Of a stretch of 64,000 nucleotides of DNA, positions 8,882-17,153 are shown piece by piece. The stretch's first letter is position 1. Every line of letters starts with the position of its first letter. The notes beneath the pieces are model-generated. The model saw only the letters and a list, made by a program, of their open reading frames with translations, made no database searches and was not told the DNA's origin. Origin of the DNA: JBBSNV01 sp964458605 (lineage in GTDB: Bacteria; Pseudomonadota; Alphaproteobacteria; Reyranellales; JAQSWP01); NCBI GenBank assembly GCA_964458605.1, contig CAYWLS010000001.1:434001-498000 (forward strand), written 5' to 3'. The position numbers and the translations under genes are program-made.

Positions 8882-9715
8882 TCAGTGTCCGGTGGCCAGC
8901 GAACGCTGGTTGCTGAGCTGCACTTCCTCGCGCAGGTCGGCCCAGATGGCCTTGCAGATTTCCACGAACTGCTCGTCGTAGCGGATTTCCGCCATCACGC
9001 GCGGGCGGGGCAGGTCGATCTTGTGCACCGTCTTGACCGTGGCCGGCCCGGCGGTCAGCACATAGACCCGGTCGGCCAGCGCCACCGCTTCCTCAAGGTC
9101 ATGGGTCACGAACACCACCGAGGCGCCCGAGCCCGACCACAGCGCCAGCAATTCGTCCTGCATCAAGGTGCGGGTCTGCACGTCGAGCGCGCTGAACGGT
9201 TCGTCCATCAGCAGGATGCTGGGGTCGTTGATGAAGGTCTGGGCCAGCGCCACGCGCTTGCGCATGCCGCCGGAAAGCTGGTGCGGATAGTGGTGTTCGA
9301 ACCGGCTCAGGCCGACGCGGGCGATCCAGTCGCGCGCCTTGGCGTAGGCTTGCTTCTTGTCCAGGCCGCGGAAGCGCGGGCCGGCCGAGACGTTGTCCAG
9401 CACGCTGCGCCAGGGAAACAGCGCGTCGGTCTGGAACACGAAGCCGACGCCCGGATCGATGCCATGCACCGGGCGGCCATTCAGCAGCACCGTCCCGTCG
9501 CTGGGGCGCGCCAGGCCGGTGATCAGGTTCAAGGTGGTCGACTTGCCGCAGCCGGTCGGCCCGACCAGCGCCACGAACTCGCCCCGGTTGATGGTCATGT
9601 CGATGTCGCGCAGCGCGGTGATCACGTCGCCCTTGGGCGAGGTGAAGCGGCGCGTGACGTTCTCCAGCACGATGGCCGGCTGGCCGGATGAGGCGGAGGC
9701 AGCAGCGAGCGACAT
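8882..9715 (-). CDS. ABC transporter ATP-binding protein, NitT/TauT (SsuB/TauB-like) family
   Basis: 277 residues with Walker A GPTGCGKSTT (about 53-62), the signature LSGGMRKRVALAQ and Walker B ILLMDEPFSALD, followed by the His-loop VTHDLEEA. This is the energy-coupling subunit of the importer encoded by its neighbours. The ATG lies 60 bases downstream of the binding-protein gene. No accessory domain is seen beyond the core, apart from a short C-terminal extension of about 40 residues. Confidence 0.94.
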   Translation of the reverse strand: MSLAAASASSGQPAIVLENVTRRFTSPKGDVITALRDIDMTINRGEFVALVGPTGCGKSTTLNLITGLARPSDGTVLLNGRPVHGIDPGVGFVFQTDALFPWRSVLDNVSAGPRFRGLDKKQAYAKARDWIARVGLSRFEHHYPHQLSGGMRKRVALAQTFINDPSILLMDEPFSALDVQTRTLMQDELLALWSGSGASVVFVTHDLEEAVALADRVYVLTAGPATVKTVHKIDLPRPRVMAEIRYDEQFVEICKAIWADLREEVQLSNQRSLATGH

Positions 9716-9775
9716 CGCGAATTCCCGGGAAAGGAGGCGGGGAGGGAGCGCCGCCGGCGCTCCCTCCGGTTCGAT

Positions 9776-10804
9776 CTAGTGGGTGCCCATCGCCTTGTTG
9801 GCGACGTCGACGAACTCCGAGGTGTAGGTCTTGGCCAGGTCGATGGTCTTGCCCTGCACCGTCTTGCTGAACGCCTGCTGGACCTGCAGCACCGTCTCCG
9901 GACCGCCGGCTGGCATGCGGCCGTCGGGGGTGAATTGCGACTTCCCGGCGCGCAAGCCGTCGATATAGATCTTCTTATTGCCGGCGTAGTAGTCGGCCGG
10001 CATCTTGTCGGCAATCTCCTCGGCGCTGTGGGTGTCGATGTAGTGCATGGTCTTGACCAGTGCGTTGGCCAGCTTCTGCGCCTCTTCCTTGTGCTTGGCC
10101 AGCCATTCGGCCTGCACGTAGAGCGAGGCGGCGGGATAGGTGCCGCCCAGCGCTGCCTTGGTCGCTTCGACGGTGCGCATGTCGACCAGGATCTTGGCGT
10201 CGCCGCTGGCCAGCATGGTGCTGATGGTCGGCTCGGTGGTCATGCCGGCCTGGATGTGATCCTGCTTCATGGCGGCGATGAAGGTGTTGCCGGCGCCCAC
10301 GCCCAGCAGCGAGAACTCGCCCGGCTTCAGCCCGGCGCGCGTCGCCAGATAGCGCGTCAGGAAGTCGGTGGAGGAGCCCAGGCCGGTGATGCCCAGGGTC
10401 TTGCCCTTGAAATCGGCCGGCGACTTGATCGAGTCGGCGTATTTGGAAGAAACCAGCTCGACCTCGCCCGGAGCCTGGCTGAACTGCACGATCGACAGGA
10501 TGTACTTGCCCTTCGATTGCAGATCGATGGTGTGGTCGTAGAAGCCCACCACGGCCTGCACGCCGCCGGCGACCAGTTCGTTCTCGGCATCGACGCCGGC
10601 CTTGGTGTTGATCAGCTCGACGTCCAGCCCCTGCTCCTTGTAATAGCCTAGCTGCTCGGCAAGTTTGGCCGGCAGGTAGATCTGCTTCTCCATGCCGCCG
10701 ACGATGATGGTGATCTTGTCCGCGGCGAGCGCCGGCAGCGAAGCCAGCATGCCGGCGCACAACACCAGTGCGCTCCAACCCGCCAGCGAGCGACGAATGG
10801 CCAT
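9776..10804 (-). CDS. ABC transporter substrate-binding protein (NMT1/SsuA-like)
   Basis: 342 residues. The start at 10804 has a good ribosome site (GGAGGAAAT) and gives a clear Sec signal peptide (RRSLAGWSALVLCAGMLASL, cleavage after ALA-A). An upstream in-frame ATG would add about 50 residues with no signal-like features. The mature protein begins DKITIIVGGMEKQIYLPAKL, like NMT1/THI5 and SsuA binding proteins. It is the first gene of the operon binding protein - ATPase - permease - monooxygenase and sets the importer's specificity, which cannot be assigned. Confidence 0.9.
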   Translation of the reverse strand: MAIRRSLAGWSALVLCAGMLASLPALAADKITIIVGGMEKQIYLPAKLAEQLGYYKEQGLDVELINTKAGVDAENELVAGGVQAVVGFYDHTIDLQSKGKYILSIVQFSQAPGEVELVSSKYADSIKSPADFKGKTLGITGLGSSTDFLTRYLATRAGLKPGEFSLLGVGAGNTFIAAMKQDHIQAGMTTEPTISTMLASGDAKILVDMRTVEATKAALGGTYPAASLYVQAEWLAKHKEEAQKLANALVKTMHYIDTHSAEEIADKMPADYYAGNKKIYIDGLRAGKSQFTPDGRMPAGGPETVLQVQQAFSKTVQGKTIDLAKTYTSEFVDVANKAMGTH

Positions 10805-10981
10805 TATTTCCTCCTCAGGATGAGACTGTCCGGGGCCGACCAGACGCCCGTCGTCGGACGCCATGGGCCTTGTTGAGCATGGCCCATTACATACCCCGCC
10901 ACGCGGGCTTTCAACTTGGTTCGCTGATCGGCGGTTGTCCGACAGTGCAATGCACAATCGGCGGCGGCGTCGCGATCGGGT

Positions 10982-11281
10982 CTATTTTTCGTCGGCTGCC
11001 GAGTCGGCGATCAGCTCGCAGAGCCACGCGCCGAGTTCCTGGCCAGCGGCACGAGCCGCATTCTCCGCAGCGAGCTGCGCCACGGTATCGACGCCGAACA
11101 GAATCCAGTCCTGATCGCTGCCGGCCGGGGCTGCCCCGGCCGGGACCGTCCCGGTCGGGGCCGGGCCCGTCTGGGCCGCGGCGTTGCCTGCCGGTCCTTT
11201 GCCCAAGGCTGCCGCCAGGCCGCCACCGGCATAGACCGGCGAGATTTGCGGCCTGACGTTCGGCTTCTTGATGTCGCTCAC
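10982..11281 (-). CDS. Small hypothetical protein downstream of mscL
   Basis: 99 residues from a GTG at 11281, starting 20 bases after the mscL stop on the same strand; an ATG at 11323 inside mscL is an alternative start. Order: a basic N-terminus (SDIKKPNVRPQ), an Ala/Gly/Pro-rich linker (about 20-55) and a C-terminal segment DWILFGVDTVAQLAAENAARA that looks like an amphipathic helix. I do not recognise the family. It could be a small companion of the channel, or a reading-frame artefact of GC-rich DNA; the non-random C-terminal half makes a gene somewhat more likely. Confidence 0.45.
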   Translation of the reverse strand: MSDIKKPNVRPQISPVYAGGGLAAALGKGPAGNAAAQTGPAPTGTVPAGAAPAGSDQDWILFGVDTVAQLAAENAARAAGQELGAWLCELIADSAADEK

Positions 11282-11301
11282 GAAGGCGGACCCTGATCTC
11301 G

Positions 11302-11736
11302 TCAGGCCAGCTGCGAGGTGCATTGCGGGCAGCGCGTCGCCTTGATCGCGATTTTCGACGCGCAGTACGGGCATTCCTTCGTCTCCGCAGCCGGGGGCGC
11401 CGGCGGCGGCGGCAGGAAGCGGTTGATCTGCTTGATCACCATGAAGATGGCGAAGGCGACGATCAGGAAATCGATCACCGCGTTGATGAACACGCCGATA
11501 TTGATGGTGGCGGCGCCGGCGGCCTTGGCGGCGGCCAGCGAATCGTAATGGGTGCTCGACAGGTTGATGAAGATGTTCGAGAAGTCGAGCCCGCCCAGCA
11601 GCAGGCCGATCGGCGGCATGATGACGTCGGCCACCAAGGACGACACGATCTTGCCGAACGCCGCGCCGATGATCACGCCGACCGCCAGGTCGATGACGTT
11701 GCCGCGCATGGCGAATTTCTTGAATTCCTGAAGCAT
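11302..11736 (-). CDS. mscL: Large-conductance mechanosensitive channel MscL with C-terminal zinc ribbon
   Basis: 144 residues from the ATG at 11736. The N-terminal signature (QEFKKFAMRGNVIDLAVGV) and the two membrane helices (about 15-45 and 68-100) are typical of the homopentameric tension-gated channel that releases solutes on osmotic downshock. The usual cytoplasmic helix bundle is replaced after a Pro-rich stretch (FLPPPPAPPAAE) by a ribbon with two CxxC pairs (CPYCASKI ... RCPQCTS), which should bind one zinc. The longer frame upstream is not supported. Confidence 0.92.
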   Translation of the reverse strand: MLQEFKKFAMRGNVIDLAVGVIIGAAFGKIVSSLVADVIMPPIGLLLGGLDFSNIFINLSSTHYDSLAAAKAAGAATINIGVFINAVIDFLIVAFAIFMVIKQINRFLPPPPAPPAAETKECPYCASKIAIKATRCPQCTSQLA

Positions 11737-11906
11737 CCCAAGCCTCCACTGCCCGATCGGGCTCTCGCGTTGCCGGGAAACTGTAACAGACTTTTCCGGC
11801 CCGGTCGTCAATACCAAGGCATAGCCGGCACGATTTGCGGCTTGCCAGCCGCAGGCCGATCGGCAATATCGCTCTCCTCAGGCGCAATCGCGAGCCGATC
11901 CGATCC

Positions 11907-12329
11907 ATGACCGACCGTGTTTTCATCCATCGTATTGCCGTGGAATGGGGCGACTGCGATCCGGCTGGAATCGTGTTCTTTCCCAATTATTTTCGCTGGT
12001 TCGATCAGGCCACCTGGCGGATGTTCGATTCGGTCGGATTGACGCGGGGCAGCTTGCGCGAACGCTACGCCAACGAGGGCCATCCGCTGGTCAAGGCCGA
12101 CAGCGAATTCCAGCGCTCGGCGCGGCCGGGCGATCGGCTGAAAATCGAGACCATGGTGGAGCGCTGGGGTACGAAGTCGTTCACCTTGCGCCACACGGTC
12201 TACAACCCCGACGGCCAGATCGGCGCGGTGGGGCATGAAACGCGGGTCTGGACCGTGCGCAAGCCGGGAACCCACAACGAGCTGATCGGCGCGGCTATTC
12301 CCAAGGACGTGATCGAGCTGTTGTCCTGA
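11907..12329 (+). CDS. Acyl-CoA thioesterase, hot-dog fold (4-hydroxybenzoyl-CoA thioesterase type)
   Basis: 140 residues. The N-terminus has VEWGDCDPAGIVFFPNYFRW, the active-site Asp-containing motif of the 4HBT/YbgC thioesterases. It should hydrolyse a short or aromatic acyl-CoA to the acid and CoA. The ATG at 11907 fits the family length (about 130-145); an upstream in-frame start would add residues with no similarity. It is transcribed away from mscL, and a VOC gene converges on it. The substrate is not predictable from context. Confidence 0.88.
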   Translation: MTDRVFIHRIAVEWGDCDPAGIVFFPNYFRWFDQATWRMFDSVGLTRGSLRERYANEGHPLVKADSEFQRSARPGDRLKIETMVERWGTKSFTLRHTVYNPDGQIGAVGHETRVWTVRKPGTHNELIGAAIPKDVIELLS

Positions 12330-12368
12330 GACCGGCCGGATGGGGCAGATCGCGCGCGCGGGCGCCGG

Positions 12369-12833
12369 TCAGTGATGCGCCTTGGCGGCGCGGCGCTGCA
12401 ACTCGTCGTCCGGCACATCCTCGATATGGGTGGCCAGCCACCATTTATGGCCGAACCGATCGAGCAGCATGGCGCCACGGTCGCCATAGAACTGATCGGC
12501 CGGCGGCCGCAGCACGGTGGCGCCGGCCGCCTCGGCCCGCCGCACCGTGTCGTCGACATTCTCGACATAGAGGTGCGGCACCACCGGCGTGCCGCCGACC
12601 GTCCTGGGACTTCTGGCGTCGATTTCGGGGAATTCGTCCGACAGCATGATATTGGCCTTGCCGATGGCGATCTCGGCATGGCCGACGCGATCGTCGGGGG
12701 CGGGGATGCGCAGCTTCTCGACCGCGCCGAACGCCTTTCTGTAGAACTCGATCGCTTGGGCGGTACCGGCTACGGTGATGTAGGGCGTGATGCTCTCGTA
12801 GCCATCGGGGATCGGCTTGACCTTGTCCGCCAT
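12369..12833 (-). CDS. VOC family protein (PhnB/glyoxalase-like)
   Basis: 154 residues made of two beta-alpha-beta-beta-beta modules of the vicinal oxygen chelate fold: ITPYITVAGTAQAIEFYRKA at the start and a C-terminal DRFGHKWWLATHIEDV typical of PhnB-like proteins. Many members are of unknown function. It follows the SDR gene by 11 bases, so it is probably the last gene of the CoA-transferase/SDR operon. The start at 12833 has a GGAGG-type site just upstream. Confidence 0.85.
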   Translation of the reverse strand: MADKVKPIPDGYESITPYITVAGTAQAIEFYRKAFGAVEKLRIPAPDDRVGHAEIAIGKANIMLSDEFPEIDARSPRTVGGTPVVPHLYVENVDDTVRRAEAAGATVLRPPADQFYGDRGAMLLDRFGHKWWLATHIEDVPDDELQRRAAKAHH

Positions 12834-12844
12834 GTCGACCTCCT

Positions 12845-13693
12845 TCATTTCTTTGGCTTGAGCGCGTCCCATTGCTGGTCGGTCCAATCGAGCATGGCTG
12901 CGGTGTTCACGCCGCCGCCGCCGCTTTGCAGCATCTTGCCGCCATCGATCACCACGCAGTCGCCGTTGATGTAGCCGGCCTGATCCGAGACCAGGAAGCT
13001 GCACAGATTGGCCAGTTCCTCGTGCTGCCCAACGCGGCGCGCCGGGATCGAGTTCTCGATCGGCGGGCCGTCGGCGCGCTGCTCGGGCATCAGCCGCTGC
13101 CAGGCGCCCGGCGTGGGGAAGGGGCCGGGCGCCACCGCCGCCAGACGGATGCCCTTGGCGCCCCATTCCACCGCCAGGCTCCGGGTCATGGCCAGCACGC
13201 CGGCCTTGGCCATGGCCGAGGGCACGGTGAAGGGTGCGCCGGTCAGCGCCGACAGCGACAGGATCGACAGCACCGTGCCCTTGTGCCCGGTCTCGATCCA
13301 GCGCCGGCCGGCCGCCACGGTGCAATAGGCGGCACCGTGCAGCACGATGTTCAGCACGCTGTCGATGGCGCGCGGCGACAGCTTGTGGGTCTGGGCCAGG
13401 AAATTGCCGGCGGCGTTGTTGACCAGGATGTCGAGCGGCTGTTCGTCCCAGATCCGGTCCATCATCGCCTCGACCGCCGCGGCATCGCGCACGTCGCACG
13501 GGATCGGCGTCACCGTGCCGCCGGTCGCTTCGCGCAGTTCCTTCGCCGTGGCCTCGAGCACCTCCTGACGCCGGCCGCAGATCGCCAGCGAGGCGCCCAG
13601 TTCCAGATAGCGCTGGCCGATGCTGCGGCCCAGACCGGTGCCGCCGCCGGTGATCAGCGCCCGCTTGCCCTTGAGCAGATCGGTCTGGAACAT
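12845..13693 (-). CDS. SDR family oxidoreductase, 2,4-dienoyl-CoA reductase-like
   Basis: 282 residues. NADP-binding motif TGGGTGLGRSIG (about 15-26) and NNAAGNF near 90. The C-terminal half is strikingly like mitochondrial 2,4-dienoyl-CoA reductase (DECR1): FTVPSAMAKAGVLAMTRSLA and APGPFPTPGAW. As in DECR1 the classical SDR Tyr of YxxxK is Ser here. The alternative DECR1 catalytic Tyr (in TTIYAETG) is also replaced by Ser (LSLSALTG). The Lys is kept. It starts 4 bases after the CoA-transferase stop. It may reduce enoyl- or dienoyl-CoA esters, but its catalytic acid is uncertain. Confidence 0.85.
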   Translation of the reverse strand: MFQTDLLKGKRALITGGGTGLGRSIGQRYLELGASLAICGRRQEVLEATAKELREATGGTVTPIPCDVRDAAAVEAMMDRIWDEQPLDILVNNAAGNFLAQTHKLSPRAIDSVLNIVLHGAAYCTVAAGRRWIETGHKGTVLSILSLSALTGAPFTVPSAMAKAGVLAMTRSLAVEWGAKGIRLAAVAPGPFPTPGAWQRLMPEQRADGPPIENSIPARRVGQHEELANLCSFLVSDQAGYINGDCVVIDGGKMLQSGGGGVNTAAMLDWTDQQWDALKPKK

Positions 13694-13697
13694 CGGA

Positions 13698-14906
13698 TCA
13701 GTTCTTCTTGCGCTGGGTCGGCACGGTGCCATCCGCCTTCAGGGCCGCGATCTCGACGTCGCTGTAGCCGGCTTCGTGCAGCACCGTCTGCGAGTCCTGT
13801 CCGAAAGCCGGCGGCTTGCGCCGTAGCCGGCCCGGCGTGCGCGACAGCTTGACCGGAATGCCGATGCCTTTGTACTCCTCCATCTCCAGCACCATCTGGC
13901 GATGCTTGGTGTGCGGATGCTCCAGCACCGCGGGCAGCTCGCGCGCGGCGCCGGCCGGCACGCCGTTCTGCATCAGCCGCAGCGCCAGCGCTTCGCCTTC
14001 GAGATGGCCGACCGCGCTTTGCAGCTCGGCCACCAGCGCCGGCTTGTTGGCCAGCCGGTCGCCGTTGGTCAGGAAGCGGGGATCCTTGGCCATCTCGGGC
14101 CGGCCGATCAGCTCGCACAGCTTGCGGAACTGCGGATCGTTGCCGGCGCCGATCACCACGTCGCAGCCCTGGGCCTTGAGCAAAGCATAGGGCGCCAGAT
14201 TGTCGTGGCTGTTGCCGATCAGGCGCGGCTTGGTGCCGCCCAGCAGCCAGTTCGACGAATGCGGGTGCTGCAGCATGATCGCCGTGTCGTACAGCGCCAC
14301 CTCGATGAACTGGCCCTTGCCCGAGCGGTTGCGCTCGATCAGTGCCATCAGCACGCCGACAGTAGCGTTCAGGCCGGTGCCCAGATCGACCACCGGCACG
14401 CCGATGCGCACCGGCCCGCTCTCGGGCATGCCGTTGACCGAGTTCAGCCCGGCCCAGGCCTGCACCATGGCGTCGTAGCCGGGGAAGCCGCCGAACGGGC
14501 CGTCGGCGCCGAAGCCGGTGACCCGCACCTGGATCAGCCGGGGGAATTTCTTCGACAGCACGTCGTGGTAGCCGATGCCCCATTTCTCCATCGTACCGGT
14601 CTTGAAGTTCTCGATCAGCACGTCGGTAGTCTCGAGCAGCTTCAGCAACACCTCGCGGCCCTTGGCGGAGCCGATGTCGAGCGCCAGGTCGCGCTTGTTG
14701 CGGTTGATGCCGTTGTAATAGGCCGAACCGCCATTATCGAATTTCTTGCCCCAGTCGCGTGTCTCGTCGCCCTGCGGCGGCTCGACCTTGATCACGTCGG
14801 CGCCGTGGTCGGCCAGGATCTGGCCGCAGAACGGGCCGCCCAGCACGCGCGACAGGTCCAACACGCGGATACCCGTCAGGGCGCCTTCCTTTTGCTCGCT
14901 GCTCAT
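13698..14906 (-). CDS. CaiB/BaiF (family III) CoA-transferase
   Basis: 402 residues from the ATG at 14906 (an ATG at 14921 would add 5). N-terminal GIRVLDLSRVLGGPFCGQIL, ADVIKVEPPQGDETRDW and the nucleophilic Asp in IGVPVVDLGTG (about residue 174) are diagnostic. It moves CoA between carboxylic acids through an aspartyl-CoA intermediate, activating an organic acid. First gene of a three-gene operon with the dienoyl-reductase-like SDR and a VOC protein. Divergent to the MBL hydrolase gene, so promoters must lie in 14907-15015. Confidence 0.92.
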   Translation of the reverse strand: MSSEQKEGALTGIRVLDLSRVLGGPFCGQILADHGADVIKVEPPQGDETRDWGKKFDNGGSAYYNGINRNKRDLALDIGSAKGREVLLKLLETTDVLIENFKTGTMEKWGIGYHDVLSKKFPRLIQVRVTGFGADGPFGGFPGYDAMVQAWAGLNSVNGMPESGPVRIGVPVVDLGTGLNATVGVLMALIERNRSGKGQFIEVALYDTAIMLQHPHSSNWLLGGTKPRLIGNSHDNLAPYALLKAQGCDVVIGAGNDPQFRKLCELIGRPEMAKDPRFLTNGDRLANKPALVAELQSAVGHLEGEALALRLMQNGVPAGAARELPAVLEHPHTKHRQMVLEMEEYKGIGIPVKLSRTPGRLRRKPPAFGQDSQTVLHEAGYSDVEIAALKADGTVPTQRKKN

Positions 14907-15015
14907 GTTCGTCGCTTCCATTCCGCCGGCCGGAATCCCCGGCCGATTGTCGTTTTTGCCCAGGGTCAGACTGATAGACTATCGCGCCAGAAAAGGAAAT
15001 TGCCGGGTGAGGAGC

Positions 15016-15900
15016 ATGCAGCACCGCCGAATCGGCGACATGGACCTGTCGCGGGTCGAGGAAATGATGATCCCGCTGATCGAGGCGTCGCGGATGTTTC
15101 CCGCGTTTGGCGAGGATACGCTGCGCGAGCACGGCCATTGGTTGAGTCCGCGCTACTACGACGCGGAGACGAAACGCCTGCTGCTGTCGATCCATAGCTG
15201 GGTATTGCGCACCAGGCATCACACCATCCTGATCGACACCTGCTTCGGCAACCATCGCAATCGCCCCGGCTTCCGCGACGGACACCAGCTCGACAAGCCG
15301 TGGCTGCAAAACCTGCAGGCCGCCGGCGTGAAGCCGGAGGAGGTCGACATCGTGATGTGCACCCATCTGCATATCGATCATGTCGGCTGGAACACCCGGC
15401 TGGAGAACGGTCGCTTCGTGCCGACCTTTCCCAACGCGCGCTACATATTCTCCAAGCGCGACTTCGACTACTACGATGCGGAGAACCGGCGCGACCCCAA
15501 GCGCAAGGCCCAGCACGGCGCATTCGACGATGCGGTGGTGCCGATCGTCGATGCCGGCAAGGCCGCGCTGATCGACGGCGACTTCGCGATCGACGACCAA
15601 CTCGCCATCCGCCACCGTCCGGGCCATACCCCGGGCAGCATCACGCTCGAAGCAAGCTCGCAAGGGCGGCGCGCCATATTCAGCGGCGACATCATCCACC
15701 ATCCGATCCAGATCTGGCATCCCGACTGGAACAGCACCTTCTGCGTCGATCCGCCCAGCGCGGCCAGGAGCAGGCGGCAGGTGCTGGAGCATTGCGTGGA
15801 GCACGGTTCGCTGCTGCTGCCGGCGCATTTCGCCGCTCCCCATTGCGGCCATGTGCGCCAGCAGGGCGGAGGATTCCGCTTCGAGTTCGCAGAGGAGTAG
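15016..15900 (+). CDS. MBL-fold metallo-hydrolase
   Basis: 294 residues. The metal-binding signature HLHIDH lies near residue 120 (MCTHLHIDHVGW). Further ligands are expected in RPGHTPGSI and FSGDIIHH, and in the late PAHFAAP. The family includes lactonases, thioesterases and other hydrolases; this one is closest in style to AHL-lactonase/quorum-quenching-like proteins of soil bacteria, but no substrate is implied. The ATG at 15016 has a GGTGAGGAG site. It stands alone on this strand between two minus-strand blocks. Confidence 0.88.
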   Translation: MQHRRIGDMDLSRVEEMMIPLIEASRMFPAFGEDTLREHGHWLSPRYYDAETKRLLLSIHSWVLRTRHHTILIDTCFGNHRNRPGFRDGHQLDKPWLQNLQAAGVKPEEVDIVMCTHLHIDHVGWNTRLENGRFVPTFPNARYIFSKRDFDYYDAENRRDPKRKAQHGAFDDAVVPIVDAGKAALIDGDFAIDDQLAIRHRPGHTPGSITLEASSQGRRAIFSGDIIHHPIQIWHPDWNSTFCVDPPSAARSRRQVLEHCVEHGSLLLPAHFAAPHCGHVRQQGGGFRFEFAEE

Positions 15901-15905
15901 GTGTT

Positions 15906-17102
15906 TCAGCGCGGCGCCAGCTTCAGCGCCTGGCGCAGGCCGGCGACGCCCTGCTCGAAGCTCCAACCATCGATGACGCTCGAGCTGGCCTCGCCCATGC
16001 GCCTGGTCTCCTCGGGCGCGGTCGCCAGGCGGCGGATGGCGGCGCTCAGCGCCGCCTGGTCGTCATGCGGCACCACCAGCCCGTTGACGCCCTGCTGCAC
16101 CAGATCGGGCGCCGCGCCGACGCGATCCGACGCGATCACCGCGCAGCCGCCATTCATCGCCTCGTTGATCGCCAAGCCCCAGGGTTCCCACTGCGAGGGC
16201 AGCAGGCAGACATCGGCCAGTCCATAGAGCGCGGCCATTTCGGCCTGATTCTGGAAGCCCAGCAGCCGGACGTTTTCGAGTCCCGCAGCGGCGATCGCCT
16301 GCTCGAGCGCGCCGCGCTCCTCGCCGTCGCCGGCCAGCAGCAGCACGGCGCGGTCGGCCAGGCCGTCGCGCTTCAACTGGGCGAAAGCTTCCACCGACAG
16401 GCGCGGCCGCTTGTGGGCCTGCAGCTTGGCCGGCTGCAGGAAGACGAGCTGGCCGTCGCCGATGCCCAGCATGCGGCGCAGCTCGGCGGTGCGCGAGGCG
16501 GCGCCAGCGATGCGGCGGCGGAACCAGGCATTGTCGACGGCGTAGGGCACCGAAAATATCTTGCCGGCATCCACGCCCAGCGATTTGTAATAGACCGCGT
16601 TGTGGCTGCCGATCGCCAGATAGGCGCTGACGCTGAGATCGACCAGCGGCCACAGCCGCGCCTTGTTGGCGCTGAGCGCGGTGTCGCGGCGACGCGCTTC
16701 TTCCCACATCTCGTCGCGCAGCAACGTGCGCAGGCCAAGCGCACGGGCGGTGCTCAACATGCCGAGATGGTGGACCCGGGCGTAGCCGTGCACCCATAGC
16801 GCGTCGAACCTGCCCTGCAGCAGTTTACGCACCAGGCCGATGCTGATGGGACGCCAGAAGTTGGGGACGCTGGTGCCGACGCCGCCCAGGGCCGGCAGCA
16901 TCCGGTGGCGATAGCCGTCCAGCAGCTTGACGTCCCATTCGATGGTGCGGCGGAATCCCCGATCGAAATAGCCGCGCGTGGAGATGTCGGATTCGAAGAA
17001 CGCGGTGAGCGCGATATCGGGTTCGGCGGCGATGCGCTTGAGCAGCGGCGCCTGGTACTGGATGGGATGCGTCGCCAGGTAGGCGAGCCGGGTCACGCGC
17101 AT
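15906..17102 (-). CDS. Glycosyltransferase family 4 (GT-B fold)
   Basis: 398 residues. The C-terminal half has the GT4 signature: FLQPAKLQAHKRP, LLAGDGEERGALEQA and ADVCLLPSQWEPWGLAINEA, in which the EX7E-like glutamate region binds the nucleotide-sugar. The N-terminus begins RLAYLATHPIQYQAPLLKRI, as in several exopolysaccharide or lipopolysaccharide transferases. It would add a sugar to a surface polysaccharide or lipid carrier in the cytoplasm. It has no polysaccharide genes next to it, which is unusual for this family. Confidence 0.88.
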   Translation of the reverse strand: MRVTRLAYLATHPIQYQAPLLKRIAAEPDIALTAFFESDISTRGYFDRGFRRTIEWDVKLLDGYRHRMLPALGGVGTSVPNFWRPISIGLVRKLLQGRFDALWVHGYARVHHLGMLSTARALGLRTLLRDEMWEEARRRDTALSANKARLWPLVDLSVSAYLAIGSHNAVYYKSLGVDAGKIFSVPYAVDNAWFRRRIAGAASRTAELRRMLGIGDGQLVFLQPAKLQAHKRPRLSVEAFAQLKRDGLADRAVLLLAGDGEERGALEQAIAAAGLENVRLLGFQNQAEMAALYGLADVCLLPSQWEPWGLAINEAMNGGCAVIASDRVGAAPDLVQQGVNGLVVPHDDQAALSAAIRRLATAPEETRRMGEASSSVIDGWSFEQGVAGLRQALKLAPR

Positions 17103-17153
17103 GGCAAACTCGCTGACCGCCCTGAAGCGGCGGCCAGCGATCTTAGGTCAGGC

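Noticed and set aside
10945..10955. GTGCAATGCAC palindrome upstream of the ABC binding-protein gene
   Set aside because: Perfect but only 11 bp, about 140 bases from the start, and without a recognisable regulator type; kept only as a note.
11282..11986. N-terminal extension of the small protein downstream of mscL, running antisense-in-frame through mscL
   Set aside because: It overlaps mscL on the same strand in another frame; only the part after the mscL stop looks like protein.
12330..12368. Possible terminator between the thioesterase and VOC genes (GACCGGC...GCCGGTC)
   Set aside because: The arms pair, but there is no T-run on either strand and the loop is long, so it was not called.
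12873..13852. Plus-strand frame of over 300 codons opposite the SDR gene
   Set aside because: Antisense of a certain gene, without domains and without a ribosome-binding site.
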